A stretch of 64,000 nucleotides of DNA from Paenibacillus sp. SZ31 (GCF_012912005.1 NZ_JABBEA010000004.1:372001-436000), one strand, 5' to 3'; shown: positions 44,340 through 54,311, numbered from the stretch's first letter. The notes: a model not told the origin generated them from the letters alone. A program made the numbers and translations.

Positions 44340-46529
44340 ATGATGAAATCATTCCACGTATTTGGGCAGGATCTGAAGTCCGCCTTCAAGAAACCAAAAG
44401 TATTTATTCCGATTCTCGTTGTACTGTTCATTCCGGTGCTGTATAGTGGCCTGTTCCTGAACGCATTCTGGGACCCCTATGGCAAAATGAATGAGTTACC
44501 TGTAGCCGTGGTCAACACGGATCAGGGCGCAGTCTACAATGACAAATCACTGGAGGTCGGTCAGAATCTCGTCGATGAATTGAAAAAAAGTGATGATTTC
44601 GACTGGCAATTCGTGACTCATGAACAAGCAGAACAAGGTATGGAAGACAACACGTATTATATGACAATTGTGATTCCGGAGGACTTTTCCACCAAAGCCA
44701 CAACCTTGATGGATGAGCACCCTGAACCGGCAGACCTGATCTATGAGCCCAATGAAGGATACAACTTCCTCGCGGGTCAGATTGGCGGCACGGCGGTCAA
44801 ACAAATCCGCTCCAAAGTCGCTGCCAAAGTCACCGAATCGTATACCGAAACGTTATTGGATCAGGTTGAAAAAATCTCTGTTGGTTTGGCGGATGCCGGG
44901 GATGGCGCAGGTCAGATTCATGATGGTGCGATCACGCTGGATGAGGGTGCTGCTACATTAAAAGAGAACCTGTCCAAACTGGCAGCAGGCACCGACAAGC
45001 TCGAAACGGGCGTAGTTCCGTTAAAAGAAGGTACGTCTACTCTCGCCCAAGGCATAGGTGATCTTCATACTGGCGCGAGTGTCCTGTCCAGTGGGCTGTC
45101 CCAATTGGCAGTAGCAGGCACGAAGCTGGGTGATGGAGCAACCCAGGCTGAAACAGGCGGCAAACAGCTACAGGCTGGCCTTCAATCTGCTCAGGAAGGC
45201 GCAGCCAAGCTGGATGCAGGACTGGCGGCTTCCGAGGAAGGCAGTGCAAAGCTGACTACTGGGCTCCAAAGTTCTGTTGAGGGCAGTGGCAAAGTTAGCG
45301 AGGGTGCTAAGGCCGTTGCACAAGGTCTTGCTCAATTGGCCGAAGCGAGTCCCGAGCTTGCCGCAAGTCCAGCTGTGCAGCAGCTCCTGGTAGCAAGTCA
45401 GGCAGTTGCCGCTGGCAGCGAACAAGTGTATCAGGGCGGGCAGCAATTGGTCGCAGGCAGTCAAAACCTGTATGCTGCACAGCAACAACTGCATCAAGGC
45501 AGCAGCCAGTTGGTACAGGGTGAACAACAACTGGTACAAGGAGCCACGCAATTATCCGCCGGACAAGAAAAGCTTGCGACTGGTCTACAAAAGTTCAATT
45601 CCAAATTATCCGAAGCAGCCGCTGGAGGAGCCAAACTTGCGGATGGTTCAGGTCAATTGAATGCTGGTGCAGGCAAGCTGATCGCAGGTCTAAGCCAGCT
45701 TACAGACGGAATTTCAACCCTTGCAGATGGCTCACATAAGCTGGATGACGGTGCTGGTCAGTTAAAAGAAGGTACGCTCAAGCTAACAAACGGCTCTGGC
45801 GAACTCGCCACCAAGCTGAATGAAGCGGCTGAGCAGACGGGTAGTGTGAAAAAGACCGATGAATTGGTAACCATGTATGCAGAGCCGGTTAAGGTCGATG
45901 AGCATAAATATAATGAGGTACCTAACTACGGTACAGGATTCTCGCCATACTTCCTGTCACTTGGGCTATTTGTCGGGGCCTTGATTGCTACATTGGTAGT
46001 GCCAACACGCGGCAGCACGGTTAGCGAAGCAAGTGGCTGGAATCGTTTTGTGAGTAAAACGCTGGCTTTCACACTTATGAGTGCCGTGCAGTCTTTGCTT
46101 GCTTCCTGGCTGGTCTTGTACGGCTTGGGTCTGAGGGTTCAGAGCGTTCCGTTGTTCCTCTTGTTCAGCTTTGTTACCAGTCTAAGCTTCATGTACATCA
46201 TTCAGGCGCTGGTGACTTGGCTGGAGAATCCGGGACGATTCCTTGCGATTCTGATGCTGATCTTCCAGCTTACTACCAGCGCGGGCACCTTCCCGCTCGA
46301 ACTGATTCCGAATTGGCTGAAAGTATTCAACCCATGGCTGCCTATGACCTATTCAGTAACGGGATATAAAGCAGTCATCTCAAGCGGACAGTTCGGTGTA
46401 GCTTGGGATCAGATCGGCATTCTATGCATTTTCGCTGTGATTGGTCTTGGAGGAACCTTAACGTATTTCCTGATACATCGCACCACAGAGAACGATAACG
46501 TAAGCAGTGAAGTCGCACTTCACCTGTAA
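44340..46529 (+). CDS. YhgE/Pip family membrane protein, ABC-2 exporter-like
   Basis: 729 residues. One N-terminal membrane helix (VFIPILVVLFIPVLYSGLFLNAFW), then the Pip region (PVAVVNTDQGAVYNDKSL), a long extracellular stretch (about 175-500) of regular repeats around LxxGxxxLxxG that probably forms a coiled coil or helical rod, and five or six C-terminal helices (about 535-720). Relatives include phage-infection protein Pip and ESX/type VII-associated YhgE proteins. GGGAGAG precedes the ATG. Export or surface anchoring is likely; the substrate is unknown. Confidence 0.85.
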   Translation: MMKSFHVFGQDLKSAFKKPKVFIPILVVLFIPVLYSGLFLNAFWDPYGKMNELPVAVVNTDQGAVYNDKSLEVGQNLVDELKKSDDFDWQFVTHEQAEQGMEDNTYYMTIVIPEDFSTKATTLMDEHPEPADLIYEPNEGYNFLAGQIGGTAVKQIRSKVAAKVTESYTETLLDQVEKISVGLADAGDGAGQIHDGAITLDEGAATLKENLSKLAAGTDKLETGVVPLKEGTSTLAQGIGDLHTGASVLSSGLSQLAVAGTKLGDGATQAETGGKQLQAGLQSAQEGAAKLDAGLAASEEGSAKLTTGLQSSVEGSGKVSEGAKAVAQGLAQLAEASPELAASPAVQQLLVASQAVAAGSEQVYQGGQQLVAGSQNLYAAQQQLHQGSSQLVQGEQQLVQGATQLSAGQEKLATGLQKFNSKLSEAAAGGAKLADGSGQLNAGAGKLIAGLSQLTDGISTLADGSHKLDDGAGQLKEGTLKLTNGSGELATKLNEAAEQTGSVKKTDELVTMYAEPVKVDEHKYNEVPNYGTGFSPYFLSLGLFVGALIATLVVPTRGSTVSEASGWNRFVSKTLAFTLMSAVQSLLASWLVLYGLGLRVQSVPLFLLFSFVTSLSFMYIIQALVTWLENPGRFLAILMLIFQLTTSAGTFPLELIPNWLKVFNPWLPMTYSVTGYKAVISSGQFGVAWDQIGILCIFAVIGLGGTLTYFLIHRTTENDNVSSEVALHL

Positions 46530-46541
46530 ATTCGTAATATA

Positions 46542-46617
46542 AAAAGCAAAGGCGTGTATCTAAGCCCCCCTCTTATGGACAACAGAGGTGTTGGCTAAGG
46601 TACGCCTTTGCTTTTTA
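46542..46617. terminator. Terminator after the YhgE-like gene
   Basis: AAAAGCAAAGGCGT pairs with ACGCCTTTGCTTTT around a long branched loop and ends in T on the plus strand. Confidence 0.85.
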
Positions 46618-46655
46618 AATTTGAGATACAATCTAAGTTTGCTAACTTTATATTC

Positions 46656-47000
46656 TTAGTATGTAGAGTAAGAATCAGCGCCAACAAAAATCATGGTAAC
46701 AAATAGAAAGAGCACAATAAGGACTGTATAAATTGCTGTGCCTATGATTCCACATACCAAACCAGCAATGGCTAATCCTTTTCCTTGCTCCATACGACTT
46801 CTGATTTCTTTGAAAGCTAAAGATGCAAATATGATAGCGACGATTCCGATTAAGAATCCCAAGTAAGGAATGGTAAGGGACAGAATCCCCAAAACTAGTG
46901 ATACAATCGACTTGCTATTGGTCTTGGCTGGTGCTACATAAGGTGGTGGTGGAAGTGTGTCGTTATAATAACGATCCACATCATTTTCACGATGTTCCAA
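46656..47000 (-). CDS. DUF4190 small membrane protein
   Basis: 114 residues: a Pro-rich cytoplasmic start (TLPPPPYVAP) and two long membrane segments (SIVSLVLGILSLTIPYLGFLIGIVAIIFASLAF, LAIAGLVCGIIGTAIYTVLIVLFLFV) joined by KEIRSRMEQGKG, the DUF4190 pattern. The TTG at 47000 follows GGGAGG by 7 bases. Function unknown. Confidence 0.8.
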   Translation of the reverse strand: MEHRENDVDRYYNDTLPPPPYVAPAKTNSKSIVSLVLGILSLTIPYLGFLIGIVAIIFASLAFKEIRSRMEQGKGLAIAGLVCGIIGTAIYTVLIVLFLFVTMIFVGADSYSTY

Positions 47001-47225
47001 GGTAAATCCTCCCTATTTATTATAGTATGTTCATTATAATCGATTAATAGGAATAGAGGACTCCATATTTTGTAAATAGTCCATTTATATTAAATATATT
47101 ACTTTATCGACAGCCAAGGGCTAGATGCATTTGCAGAGAGGCATAACCTAAAAGAATCTTACCTATAATTCCCCCTCACTTCACCGATTCTAAATGACCA
47201 AACCAATATTTCAACGTGGAGTAGG

Positions 47226-47933
47226 ATTTCAATCCACGCACTCCATACGGAGTGCGACTTGAGATATTACCGGACGCATCTATCGCAGAAACTATTTCAA
47301 TCCACGCACTCCATACGGAGTGCGACTAAGGGGTACGGCGACGAAATTACATACGTACCACATTTCAATCCACGCACTCCATACGGAGTGCGACGTGCCA
47401 AAAACTGCTCGATATGACGGATGAAGAAAAATTTCAATCCACGCACTCCATACGGAGTGCGACTATAGTATATTTCCCATAGCCTATAGTATCTAAAATT
47501 TCAATCCACGCACTCCATACGGAGTGCGACATTTGATTTTCCGTATTCTTGTGAATCAAGAAACGATTTCAATCCACGCACTCCATACGGAGTGCGACTG
47601 GAGGTTTTAATTTGCAGAGGTATGGAGCTATAATTTCAATCCACGCACTCCATACGGAGTGCGACGAAATTCCGAAACCATCCGGAGATATCATCATGAT
47701 TTCAATCCACGCACTCCATACGGAGTGCGACCTGTCCTATGTATTTCGATTCATCATTGAAAACTAATTTCAATCCACGCACTCCATACGGAGTGCGACG
47801 TCGTGTGTGGAATTGTACTGCACCACGAATGTGTATTTCAATCCACGCACTCCATACGGAGTGCGACTATGACCTTGAAGATATAACAGTCTGGGTTGAT
47901 ATTTCAATCCACGCACTCCATACGGAGTGCGAC
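47226..47933 (-). CRISPR. CRISPR array 4, type I-C, 11 repeats and 10 spacers
   Basis: All 11 repeats are the CGG form and look identical; spacers are 33-36 bases. It is read leftward with its leader on the right. No clearly degenerate trailing repeat is present, which suggests that this array is young or was truncated. First repeat 47226-47258, leader-proximal repeat 47901-47933. About 7 kb from the nearest cas gene. Confidence 0.97.
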
Positions 47934-48136
47934 AGCGAAAAAAAACGTAATAGCAGCATATGTATATATACTTATTACGTGTTTTCGTTTATCGAGCTAA
48001 TTATTATATTCATTTTAATATACAACATCCAGAATATTCAAGTATTTATTGCCAAAAGGGAACACAAATGGCCCTTTCGACAAATTCTGAGGTGCGAATC
48101 CCCCAGGGATTTCATGTGAGCTTGGCATTCGCACCT
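47934..48136 (-). promoter_or_regulatory. Leader of CRISPR array 4
   Basis: Junction AGCGAAAAAAAACGTAATAG, hairpin AAAGGG/CCCTTT (about 48054-48077) and distal inverted repeat AGGTGCGAA (48090-48098) / TTCGCACCT (48128-48136). Compared with array 2 the hairpin stem changes on both sides (GGTC/GACC to GGG/CCC). Confidence 0.75.
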
Positions 48137-48158
48137 ACCTACATCTACGTTCAGTATT

Positions 48159-48914
48159 CTATCTTTCCACTTCCACCCGCTGCAAAAATGTACGGGTACG
48201 TGCAAGCTTCGGATTGCCGAAGATTTGTTCTGGCGGTCCCGCCTCTGCGATTTCCCCGTTATCCATGAAGAATACGCGATCCGCAACGTCACGGGCGAAG
48301 CCCATCTCATGCGTGACAATCATCATCGTCATGTTTTCCTGTGCCAGCTGTTTGATTACGCGTAACACTTCCCCGGTCAGCTCCGGATCTAGTGCCGACG
48401 TAGGTTCATCGAACAGGAGAATGTCCGGCTGCATCATCAGTGCCCGAGCAATGGCAACACGCTGTTTCTGTCCTCCGGAAAGATTCGCCGGATAGGTATC
48501 GGCCTTGTCCGACAGCCCTACTTTGCTGAGTAGTTCCACACTACGATATCGAATGACATTTGAGCTTTCTTTTTTCAAAGTCTTCGGTGCGAGTTCCAGA
48601 TTGTCCTGAACGGTAAGATGCGGGAACAAGTTGAAATGCTGGAACACCATACCCATACGATCCGTCATCTTGCGAATATCTGCGGCACCCGCGTAACGGC
48701 CATTATCGACCAACGTCTGATCCTGAATGCGAATCGATCCGCCCGAAATATCCTCCAGATGAATCAGGCTGCGCAGCATCGTACTTTTCCCCGAACCCGA
48801 AGGCCCGATCACCGCAATTACTTCTCCTGGTTCCACGTTGAAAGATACCTGCTTCAGCACATCAAGTGTACCGAATGATTTTCTCAACTGATTTACTTCT
48901 ATTATATGTGTCAT
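48159..48914 (-). CDS. Polar amino acid ABC transporter ATPase, GlnQ type
   Basis: 251 residues with Walker A GPSGSGKS, the Q-loop [15 protein letters not shown], signature [15 protein letters not shown], Walker [16 protein letters not shown] and the switch VTHEMGF, all intact and typical of the polar amino acid (GlnQ/HisP/TcyC) branch. Last gene of an importer operon after the permease (33-base gap). It ends 22 bases from the distal leader element of CRISPR array 4. Confidence 0.93.
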   Translation of the reverse strand: MTHIIEVNQLRKSFGTLDVLKQVSFNVEPGEVIAVIGPSGSGKSTMLRSLIHLEDISGGSIRIQDQTLVDNGRYAGAADIRKMTDRMGMVFQHFNLFPHLTVQDNLELAPKTLKKESSNVIRYRSVELLSKVGLSDKADTYPANLSGGQKQRVAIARALMMQPDILLFDEPTSALDPELTGEVLRVIKQLAQENMTMMIVTHEMGFARDVADRVFFMDNGEIAEAGPPEQIFGNPKLARTRTFLQRVEVER

Positions 48915-48947
48915 ATGCAGACAGTCCTTTGATTGATCAGATTTAAT

Positions 48948-49607
48948 TTATTCAAATGAAAACCGCTTCTCAAGTGCCTTGAACAGCACGGTGAGTACAA
49001 GTGTCATGAGCAGATACATAACCGCTGCCACGAAGAAAGGGATCAGCTGCAAGTCGCGATTCACTGCCGCTTGGGCGTAATACAACAGCTCAGGTACAGC
49101 CACGGCATAGAGCAGTGCCGTATCCTTGATGAGCGTAATGGACTCATTGGCCGTTGCGGGCAATACTACACGAACCATCTGAGGAATAATGACTTTAGTC
49201 ATCGTTTGCCACTTTGTTAACCCAAGTACCTTCGCTGCCTCATGTTGCCCTTTATCAATGGAAAGCAGTCCGCCCCTGAAGATTTCAGCGAAGTACGCCG
49301 CATAGTTTAGGATGAACGCAATCCCCGCTGCAACAAAACGATCAAACACCAAATATTCTCCAATCACCGGAAGCAACGGTAAACCGAAGCAGAAAAATAG
49401 AATTTGCAGCAGCAGCGGTGTTCCTCGCATCACATATACATACGTATGGGCAATCCACGCCAGCAGTTTAATCTGGCTTCTCATCGCAAGCGTGACCGCA
49501 AATCCAAGCGGTACAGAGAGCACAATGGCGAGTAAGAACATGAAAATGGTGGTCTGCGCACCCTCTAGCATAGGTTTTAAAATGGTCGATAGATAATCCC
49601 AACTCAT
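48948..49607 (-). CDS. Polar amino acid ABC transporter permease
   Basis: 219 residues of the HisM/GlnP permease family with about five membrane helices and the EAA loop (EAAKVLGLTKWQTMTKVIIPQMVRVVLP) that contacts the ATPase. MRGTPLLLQILFF is the usual family segment. One permease gene only, so a homodimer is expected. Confidence 0.92.
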   Translation of the reverse strand: MSWDYLSTILKPMLEGAQTTIFMFLLAIVLSVPLGFAVTLAMRSQIKLLAWIAHTYVYVMRGTPLLLQILFFCFGLPLLPVIGEYLVFDRFVAAGIAFILNYAAYFAEIFRGGLLSIDKGQHEAAKVLGLTKWQTMTKVIIPQMVRVVLPATANESITLIKDTALLYAVAVPELLYYAQAAVNRDLQLIPFFVAAVMYLLMTLVLTVLFKALEKRFSFE

Positions 49608-49632
49608 TGTTTTGTCTCCTCTAATCTGTTAA

Positions 49633-49679
49633 CCCCGCATTCCTCTGGGGCATGAATCGCTCCAGCATGGAATACGGGG
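49633..49679 (-). terminator. Hairpin between binding protein and permease genes
   Basis: CCCCGTATTCC pairs with GGAATGCGGGG on the minus strand (10 of 11). No real T-run follows, so partial attenuation or mRNA protection is more likely than full termination. Confidence 0.5.
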
Positions 49680-49719
49680 TCCGTTTTGTTTCTAACTATA
49701 TATCAGGTGTATAACCTGT

Positions 49720-50490
49720 CTATTTCAAAACCTTATCTTCACCCAACCATTGGGTGGAGATTTTAGCTGCTGTTCCATCTGCATTCAGCTCATCTAGCGC
49801 TTTTTGCAGCTGATTCAGAAGCTCTTCATTGCCTTTTTTGATACCAATGCCATATTGTTCCGGTGCAAGAGATTCATCCAGCAATTTGAATGTTCCCTCT
49901 TCTTTGGACATGTAATATCTCGCCACCACTTCATCAATGATGACTGCGTCCAGACGTTTCGTTTTCAAGTCCGTCAGTGCAAGCACGTTATCCTTGAATT
50001 CGGAAGCTTTCACTTTATCCTTCAGGGGACTTGCTGCCAGTGCATCTGCCGCGGAGGACAGCGCCTGCAATCCCACATTTTTGCCATCGAGTTCATCCAG
50101 CTTCGTAATAGGTGAGTCTGCCAAGGTAATAGCTACTTGACTATTTTCCAAATACGGCTTCGTGAAGAGCACTTTCTCTTTGCGCTCATCCGTAATGGTG
50201 TACCCGTTCCAGATCATGTCGATCCGGCCACTGTTCAGTTCTGACTCTTTGGAAGACCAGTCGATCGGCTGGAATGTGACTTCTTTACCCATTTTCTCCG
50301 CTGCAGCTCTTGCGTAATCAATATCAAAACCAACAATTTCATTCTGCTCGTCCCGGAAGCCCATTGGAGCAAACTTATCGTCAATTCCTACAACAATCGT
50401 GTTATCGTCTTTGCTTGCGGAACTGGAACAACCAGCCACAATCAATACACATATACTAATGAATAATAGTAGAATCGTTTTTTTTCTCAT
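49720..50490 (-). CDS. Amino acid-binding lipoprotein of an ABC importer
   Basis: 256 residues. The lipoprotein signal ends in LIVAGC; the mature part is a type 3 extracellular solute-binding domain (VVGIDDKFAPMGFRDEQNEIVGFDIDYARAAAEKMG, GRIDMIWNGYTITDERK). The arginine/aspartate ligands of the amino acid backbone are in the expected segments. GGAGGGG precedes the ATG. It heads the operon with the permease and GlnQ-like ATPase. The specific amino acid cannot be told. Confidence 0.9.
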   Translation of the reverse strand: MRKKTILLLFISICVLIVAGCSSSASKDDNTIVVGIDDKFAPMGFRDEQNEIVGFDIDYARAAAEKMGKEVTFQPIDWSSKESELNSGRIDMIWNGYTITDERKEKVLFTKPYLENSQVAITLADSPITKLDELDGKNVGLQALSSAADALAASPLKDKVKASEFKDNVLALTDLKTKRLDAVIIDEVVARYYMSKEEGTFKLLDESLAPEQYGIGIKKGNEELLNQLQKALDELNADGTAAKISTQWLGEDKVLK

Positions 50491-50790
50491 CTCTCGAACC
50501 CCTCCATGTCTATAACCAAAACCCTAACGCTTTAGTTCGTTACCACGTTATCAGAGACTTATAATAACATAGCATGGGAGAAGAGTCGAGTATCTTGCCT
50601 ATTTCCTTCTATTTCGTGCAGCTTAATTGTCAACAATCTGTGAAAAAGCCTCTTTCACTTGTGCCGATTCCACCAGCTTCTCGCGTATTTAAAAATTCCC
50701 AATTAAGTTCCTGTAGCTCCTTCAAATCCCTACCCAATCATTGATTAGCAACATTCCTCTCTTGCTTTTCGTCTGGAAGATATTAGGGAG
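50491..50790. other. Gene-free divergent region
   Basis: About 300 bases between the amino acid importer and the broken lipoprotein gene. I see no riboswitch, T-box or convincing promoter. Confidence 0.4.
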
Positions 50791-51327
50791 GTGGATAAAA
50801 TAAAATTCTTCAATAATATGAAAATATTTACTTAACTGGTACTCCTTACAACTTCGCTGATATTATCCGGCTGTAATCCTACTCCAAGTAATAGTACAAA
50901 GGAAATCAAAATGGGATCAAAACAGATTCAGCAACCGGAGCCCAACTTACCTCAGAAACTGCCTACGCCAACTATTCAGAGCGAAAGCGGCATCTCTATT
51001 CCTGCTATACAGGGCAGTTATTGCTGGGGAGGCACCTGCGCTGATTACGCTAGCCTAAATTTTGAAGACAACAGTCCAGTCCAAGTTCTTGTCGGTGAGG
51101 ATTTATTCATAGACATGGGTATAGATATCCCCCCTGATGAGATAAGTATTTCTGAATATGTGGACAACCGCAATCAATCCATTACTTCTACGGATGGGAC
51201 CTTCCAACTTCCCAAGGAACCAGGGATACATTATTACGGAGCATTTGTCCGCTGGACTTCACCTCAAGATTCACAGATCAGTCTAGGAGATACTTCTTTT
51301 ACGTTTGTGGTTCGTGTCGTTGAGTAA
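50791..51327 (+). pseudogene. Small lipoprotein gene interrupted by a stop in its signal peptide
   Basis: Read from a GTG at 50791 or ATG at 50818, the frame starts MKIFT, meets TAA at 50833-50835, then continues LVLLTTSLILSGCNPTPSNS, a good lipoprotein signal with lipobox LSGC. The rest (to 51327) is an intact-looking domain (IPAIQGSYCWGGTCADYASL, PGIHYYGAFVRWTS). A restart at the ATG at 50911 would give 138 residues without a signal. Either a nonsense mutation or a sequencing error. The family is not recognised with certainty. Confidence 0.65.
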
Positions 51328-51337
51328 AAATAGAACC

Positions 51338-51376
51338 AAACAAGGGCCCCTCCAATACTGGAGAGGGCCCCGTTTA
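51338..51376. terminator. Terminator between converging genes
   Basis: GGGCCCCTCC pairs with GGAG-GGGCCC around AATACT with flanking AAAC/GTTT. Confidence 0.8.
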
Positions 51377-51450
51377 CTCTTTATATTTCTTATTCGTTTA
51401 TCTTAATTTTCATATCGTTTATATTTCGTTGTTGTACATCCTGCCTCCAT

Positions 51451-52956
51451 CTATTGCTGCACTTTCTCGCGATCTTTCCCTTTATCGGATTCACCCGCGT
51501 TTTTGTTGGCAGCATCGCGATCCTGCTGCATCTCTTCAACGGTTTTCACCTTGAGACGCGCGGCGCCCTCATATTCCTTTGTTGGAATCAGGTCGCCAGC
51601 AGCAAGTCTTGCTTCTGCGGCAGCAATCGCATCCCCGTACTGCGGCAACCACTGGGCCTGTGCAACTAGCATCTCGTCGACCATCTGCCAGATTTCTTTC
51701 GGATTACATACGGCACCCACGAGCGGGTCCATCATGAACGCCTGACGAAGTAATTTATCGTCTCCGTTCACTGCTGCTTCAACCGCGAGCCGTTGCACGG
51801 AAATACTCACATTACACACGGCAGCCGGACCGAGTGGCAGATCGCCTACATGTGGCATGGAGATGCCGTTGCGATCCACATACCCCGGTGCTTCAATAAT
51901 CGCATCATCCGGCAGGTTGGAGATTACCCCATTATTAACGGTATTGAAATGTCCACGATAGACACGTCCCGTCTCCAGCCCTTCAATAATATACGAACCG
52001 TGCTCCTCGCCCCGTTTTTCCGGAATAAATTGCATCGGTTCATCCTTCATCCAGTTTGGAAAATCAGTCTCAAACCAGTTGCGCCCCTCGGTACACACAC
52101 GCAAATATCCACCCGTCTCTCCGTTGATCCAGTTGCCGAGGTCAATCCAGTCGTTGATCTCTTCTGGACGTTTGCGGTACCACGGCACATATTCACTCAG
52201 ATGACCATTCGATTCCGTGCTGTAGTATCCGAAGCGGCGCAGCATATCGATCCGCACTTTCTCAGTGCGGCTGTACTCGGGATGTTTCTCGAAGGCTTCG
52301 AGCAGATCACCTGTAAGGTCTTTGCCCTCATGAGAAGCCTGAATGTACCAGGTCTGATGGTTGATGCCGGCACAGATAATATCCACTTCACTCTTTTTCA
52401 ATCCAAAAGCTTCCGCAATCTGATGATGACCATGCTGTACACCATGACACAGTCCGATCGTCCGCACACCGCCGTACTTGTTGCAAGCCCATGTGAGCAT
52501 CGCCATCGGATTGGAATAGTTCAAGAGCAGCACGTCGGGTGCGCTCTGTTCACGAATATCTTTACAGATATCCAGCATCTCGGCGATTCCCCGTTGTCCA
52601 TACATAATGCCGCCTGCACACAGCGTATCGCCGACACATTGATCTACCCCATACTTCAGTGGAATATCCACATCGGTTGCAAATGCTTCCAGTCCCCCAA
52701 CACGAATCGTACACAGTACATACTTCGCATCTTTCAACGCTTCTTTACGATCTGTTGTCGGCTGAATCTGAATATTCAATCCATTCTCACGGATATCCCG
52801 CTGACACAGCTCAGTCACCATGTCCAGATTGTGCTGGCTAATATCGCAGAACGCAATTTCAATGTTGTTAAACTCCGGTACCGTGAGCAAATCCCGCAGC
52901 AATCCCCGTGTAAATCCGATACTTCCTGCCCCAATAAACGCCACTTTAAACGACAT
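51451..52956 (-). CDS. Family 4 glycoside hydrolase, alpha-galactosidase/alpha-galacturonidase-like
   Basis: 501 residues. GH4 enzymes need NAD and a divalent metal. The NAD motif is FIGAGSIGFTRGLLRD (7-22), LNYSNPMAMLTW is at about 145-156 and the metal-binding cysteine is Cys170 in CHGVQHG. The MelA-like (alpha-galactosidase) group is the closest I recognise, but the adjacent pectin genes make an alpha-galacturonidase of LplD type possible. A charged tail of about 25 residues (KNAGESDKGKDREKVQQ) is unusual for the family. The ATG at 52956 follows GGGGAGG by 9 bases; a cre-like site lies upstream. Confidence 0.85.
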   Translation of the reverse strand: MSFKVAFIGAGSIGFTRGLLRDLLTVPEFNNIEIAFCDISQHNLDMVTELCQRDIRENGLNIQIQPTTDRKEALKDAKYVLCTIRVGGLEAFATDVDIPLKYGVDQCVGDTLCAGGIMYGQRGIAEMLDICKDIREQSAPDVLLLNYSNPMAMLTWACNKYGGVRTIGLCHGVQHGHHQIAEAFGLKKSEVDIICAGINHQTWYIQASHEGKDLTGDLLEAFEKHPEYSRTEKVRIDMLRRFGYYSTESNGHLSEYVPWYRKRPEEINDWIDLGNWINGETGGYLRVCTEGRNWFETDFPNWMKDEPMQFIPEKRGEEHGSYIIEGLETGRVYRGHFNTVNNGVISNLPDDAIIEAPGYVDRNGISMPHVGDLPLGPAAVCNVSISVQRLAVEAAVNGDDKLLRQAFMMDPLVGAVCNPKEIWQMVDEMLVAQAQWLPQYGDAIAAAEARLAAGDLIPTKEYEGAARLKVKTVEEMQQDRDAANKNAGESDKGKDREKVQQ

Positions 52957-53035
52957 GCCTATGTCCTCCCCTAATCCGAATCTTTCGCTTCGGTTAATGA
53001 CTCTCTTCATGAAATCATTGTACCAACGGAAAAAG

Positions 53036-53049
53036 GGGAAGCGTTATCA
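53036..53049. promoter_or_regulatory. CcpA cre-like site before the GH4 gene
   Basis: GGGAAGCGTTATCA matches TGWAANCGNTNWCA at all but two positions and lies 80 bases upstream of the GH4 start. Confidence 0.4.
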
Positions 53050-53144
53050 AAATCATGACCTGTTCAAGATCTTGTTGTCAAAAATCCTAACTTTTACGCA
53101 CTAGCTCCAGTAATCCAGTTGTATTCGAAATAACTGCAATCGGC

Positions 53145-54158
53145 TCATTCATCGGACGGGTACTGACTGACATGTCGTTCCATAGAAGAGCGAAATTCAA
53201 CCGGCGTACGACCTGTATATTTTTTAAACAACATATGAAAATACTGACGACTGCCTACTCCGACATAGTCGGAGATCTCCGAAATCGGGATATTCGTCTG
53301 CTGAAGCAGCATCTTGGCCTTCTCCATGCGAACCATAGTCAGATAGTCGGTCGGTGTCCGCTTCGTGTGCTGACGAAAAATGCGATGTAAATAGCCCGGA
53401 TGCAGATTGACGGCTGCCGCGATATCCTTCATCTGAATGTTACGATCCATATTGTGATGCATGAATTCAATGGTTCGTTTGACATACAGCTCCGCCTGAT
53501 CTGATGCACTTCGGCTCATTTCTCCGCGCAGACGTGCAACACGGACCAGCAACTGGATGAACAATGTACGCACCAGCATGCCCTGTTCCGGGGACGTTAG
53601 ATTCCGGGCTTCGCGGTGCTGCAACCTTTCCTCTGGCGGAATGATCTTCATTGGCATGTTCGATCTTCCTTGCTCCAGCAGACCCCGCTGATCGAGTTCC
53701 AGCACCAGACTTTTCATAATGTGATACACTTCTTCCGGGTCAGGCAGTACCAGATATGGCGATGCATTAGTGAGTAGAGTATGGACTTCCTCCTCTTCCA
53801 ACGCGAGCTGACGGATCGATAGCTGTCCAGAAGGTGAGCCTGAGAATCCAAACTCCACATTGAGCATCCGGCAAGGGACACCATCTTCCACCAGCAAACG
53901 GTGCGGGACACCTGCATCTAGCATAATGAACTGCCCTTTTTTCAAAATCGCCTGCTCCGAACTCCCATCCGACATCTGCACATCCACCCGGCACATTCCA
54001 GAAATAATATACATGATCTCCGTGGAATCATGTTGGTGATAGGACATACGGTAGTTGTCCCATTGCTTGTAATAGTACGCGTAGAAACGCGGCCCGCAAT
54101 CCTCTTTTCGCAATGTCTCTTGATACAGGCTTCCTGTCCAGCGATTCGTGATGCTCAT
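53145..54158 (-). CDS. AraC family regulator with cupin sensor domain
   Basis: 337 residues. An N-terminal cupin (YRMSYHQHDSTEIMYIISG, FIMLDAGVPHRLL) is followed by a C-terminal AraC double helix-turn-helix (MKDIAAAVNLHPGYLHRIFRQHTKRTPTDYL, ISEISDYVGVGSRQYFHMLFKKYTGRTPVEFR). The start at 54158 has GGAGG 7 bases upstream. It precedes the GH4 gene on the same strand and follows the rhamnogalacturonan lyase gene, so it is the obvious candidate regulator of one or both. Confidence 0.9.
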   Translation of the reverse strand: MSITNRWTGSLYQETLRKEDCGPRFYAYYYKQWDNYRMSYHQHDSTEIMYIISGMCRVDVQMSDGSSEQAILKKGQFIMLDAGVPHRLLVEDGVPCRMLNVEFGFSGSPSGQLSIRQLALEEEEVHTLLTNASPYLVLPDPEEVYHIMKSLVLELDQRGLLEQGRSNMPMKIIPPEERLQHREARNLTSPEQGMLVRTLFIQLLVRVARLRGEMSRSASDQAELYVKRTIEFMHHNMDRNIQMKDIAAAVNLHPGYLHRIFRQHTKRTPTDYLTMVRMEKAKMLLQQTNIPISEISDYVGVGSRQYFHMLFKKYTGRTPVEFRSSMERHVSQYPSDE

Positions 54159-54311
54159 ATCCATGCCTCCATTCCTACAACGATCGATCCTCACTTTTCT
54201 CCATTGTAGCAATTCTATAGGTTGAATATAAACTGGATGTAAAAGAATGACGTAACATGGGTGGTTGGGAAATCGCCAAGTGCTATCCACAAATCACTCA
54301 GATCCTTATGT

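Noticed and set aside
51793..52974. 393-codon plus-strand ORF opposite the GH4 gene
   Set aside because: Antisense shadow of a clear GH4 coding sequence; no family resemblance.
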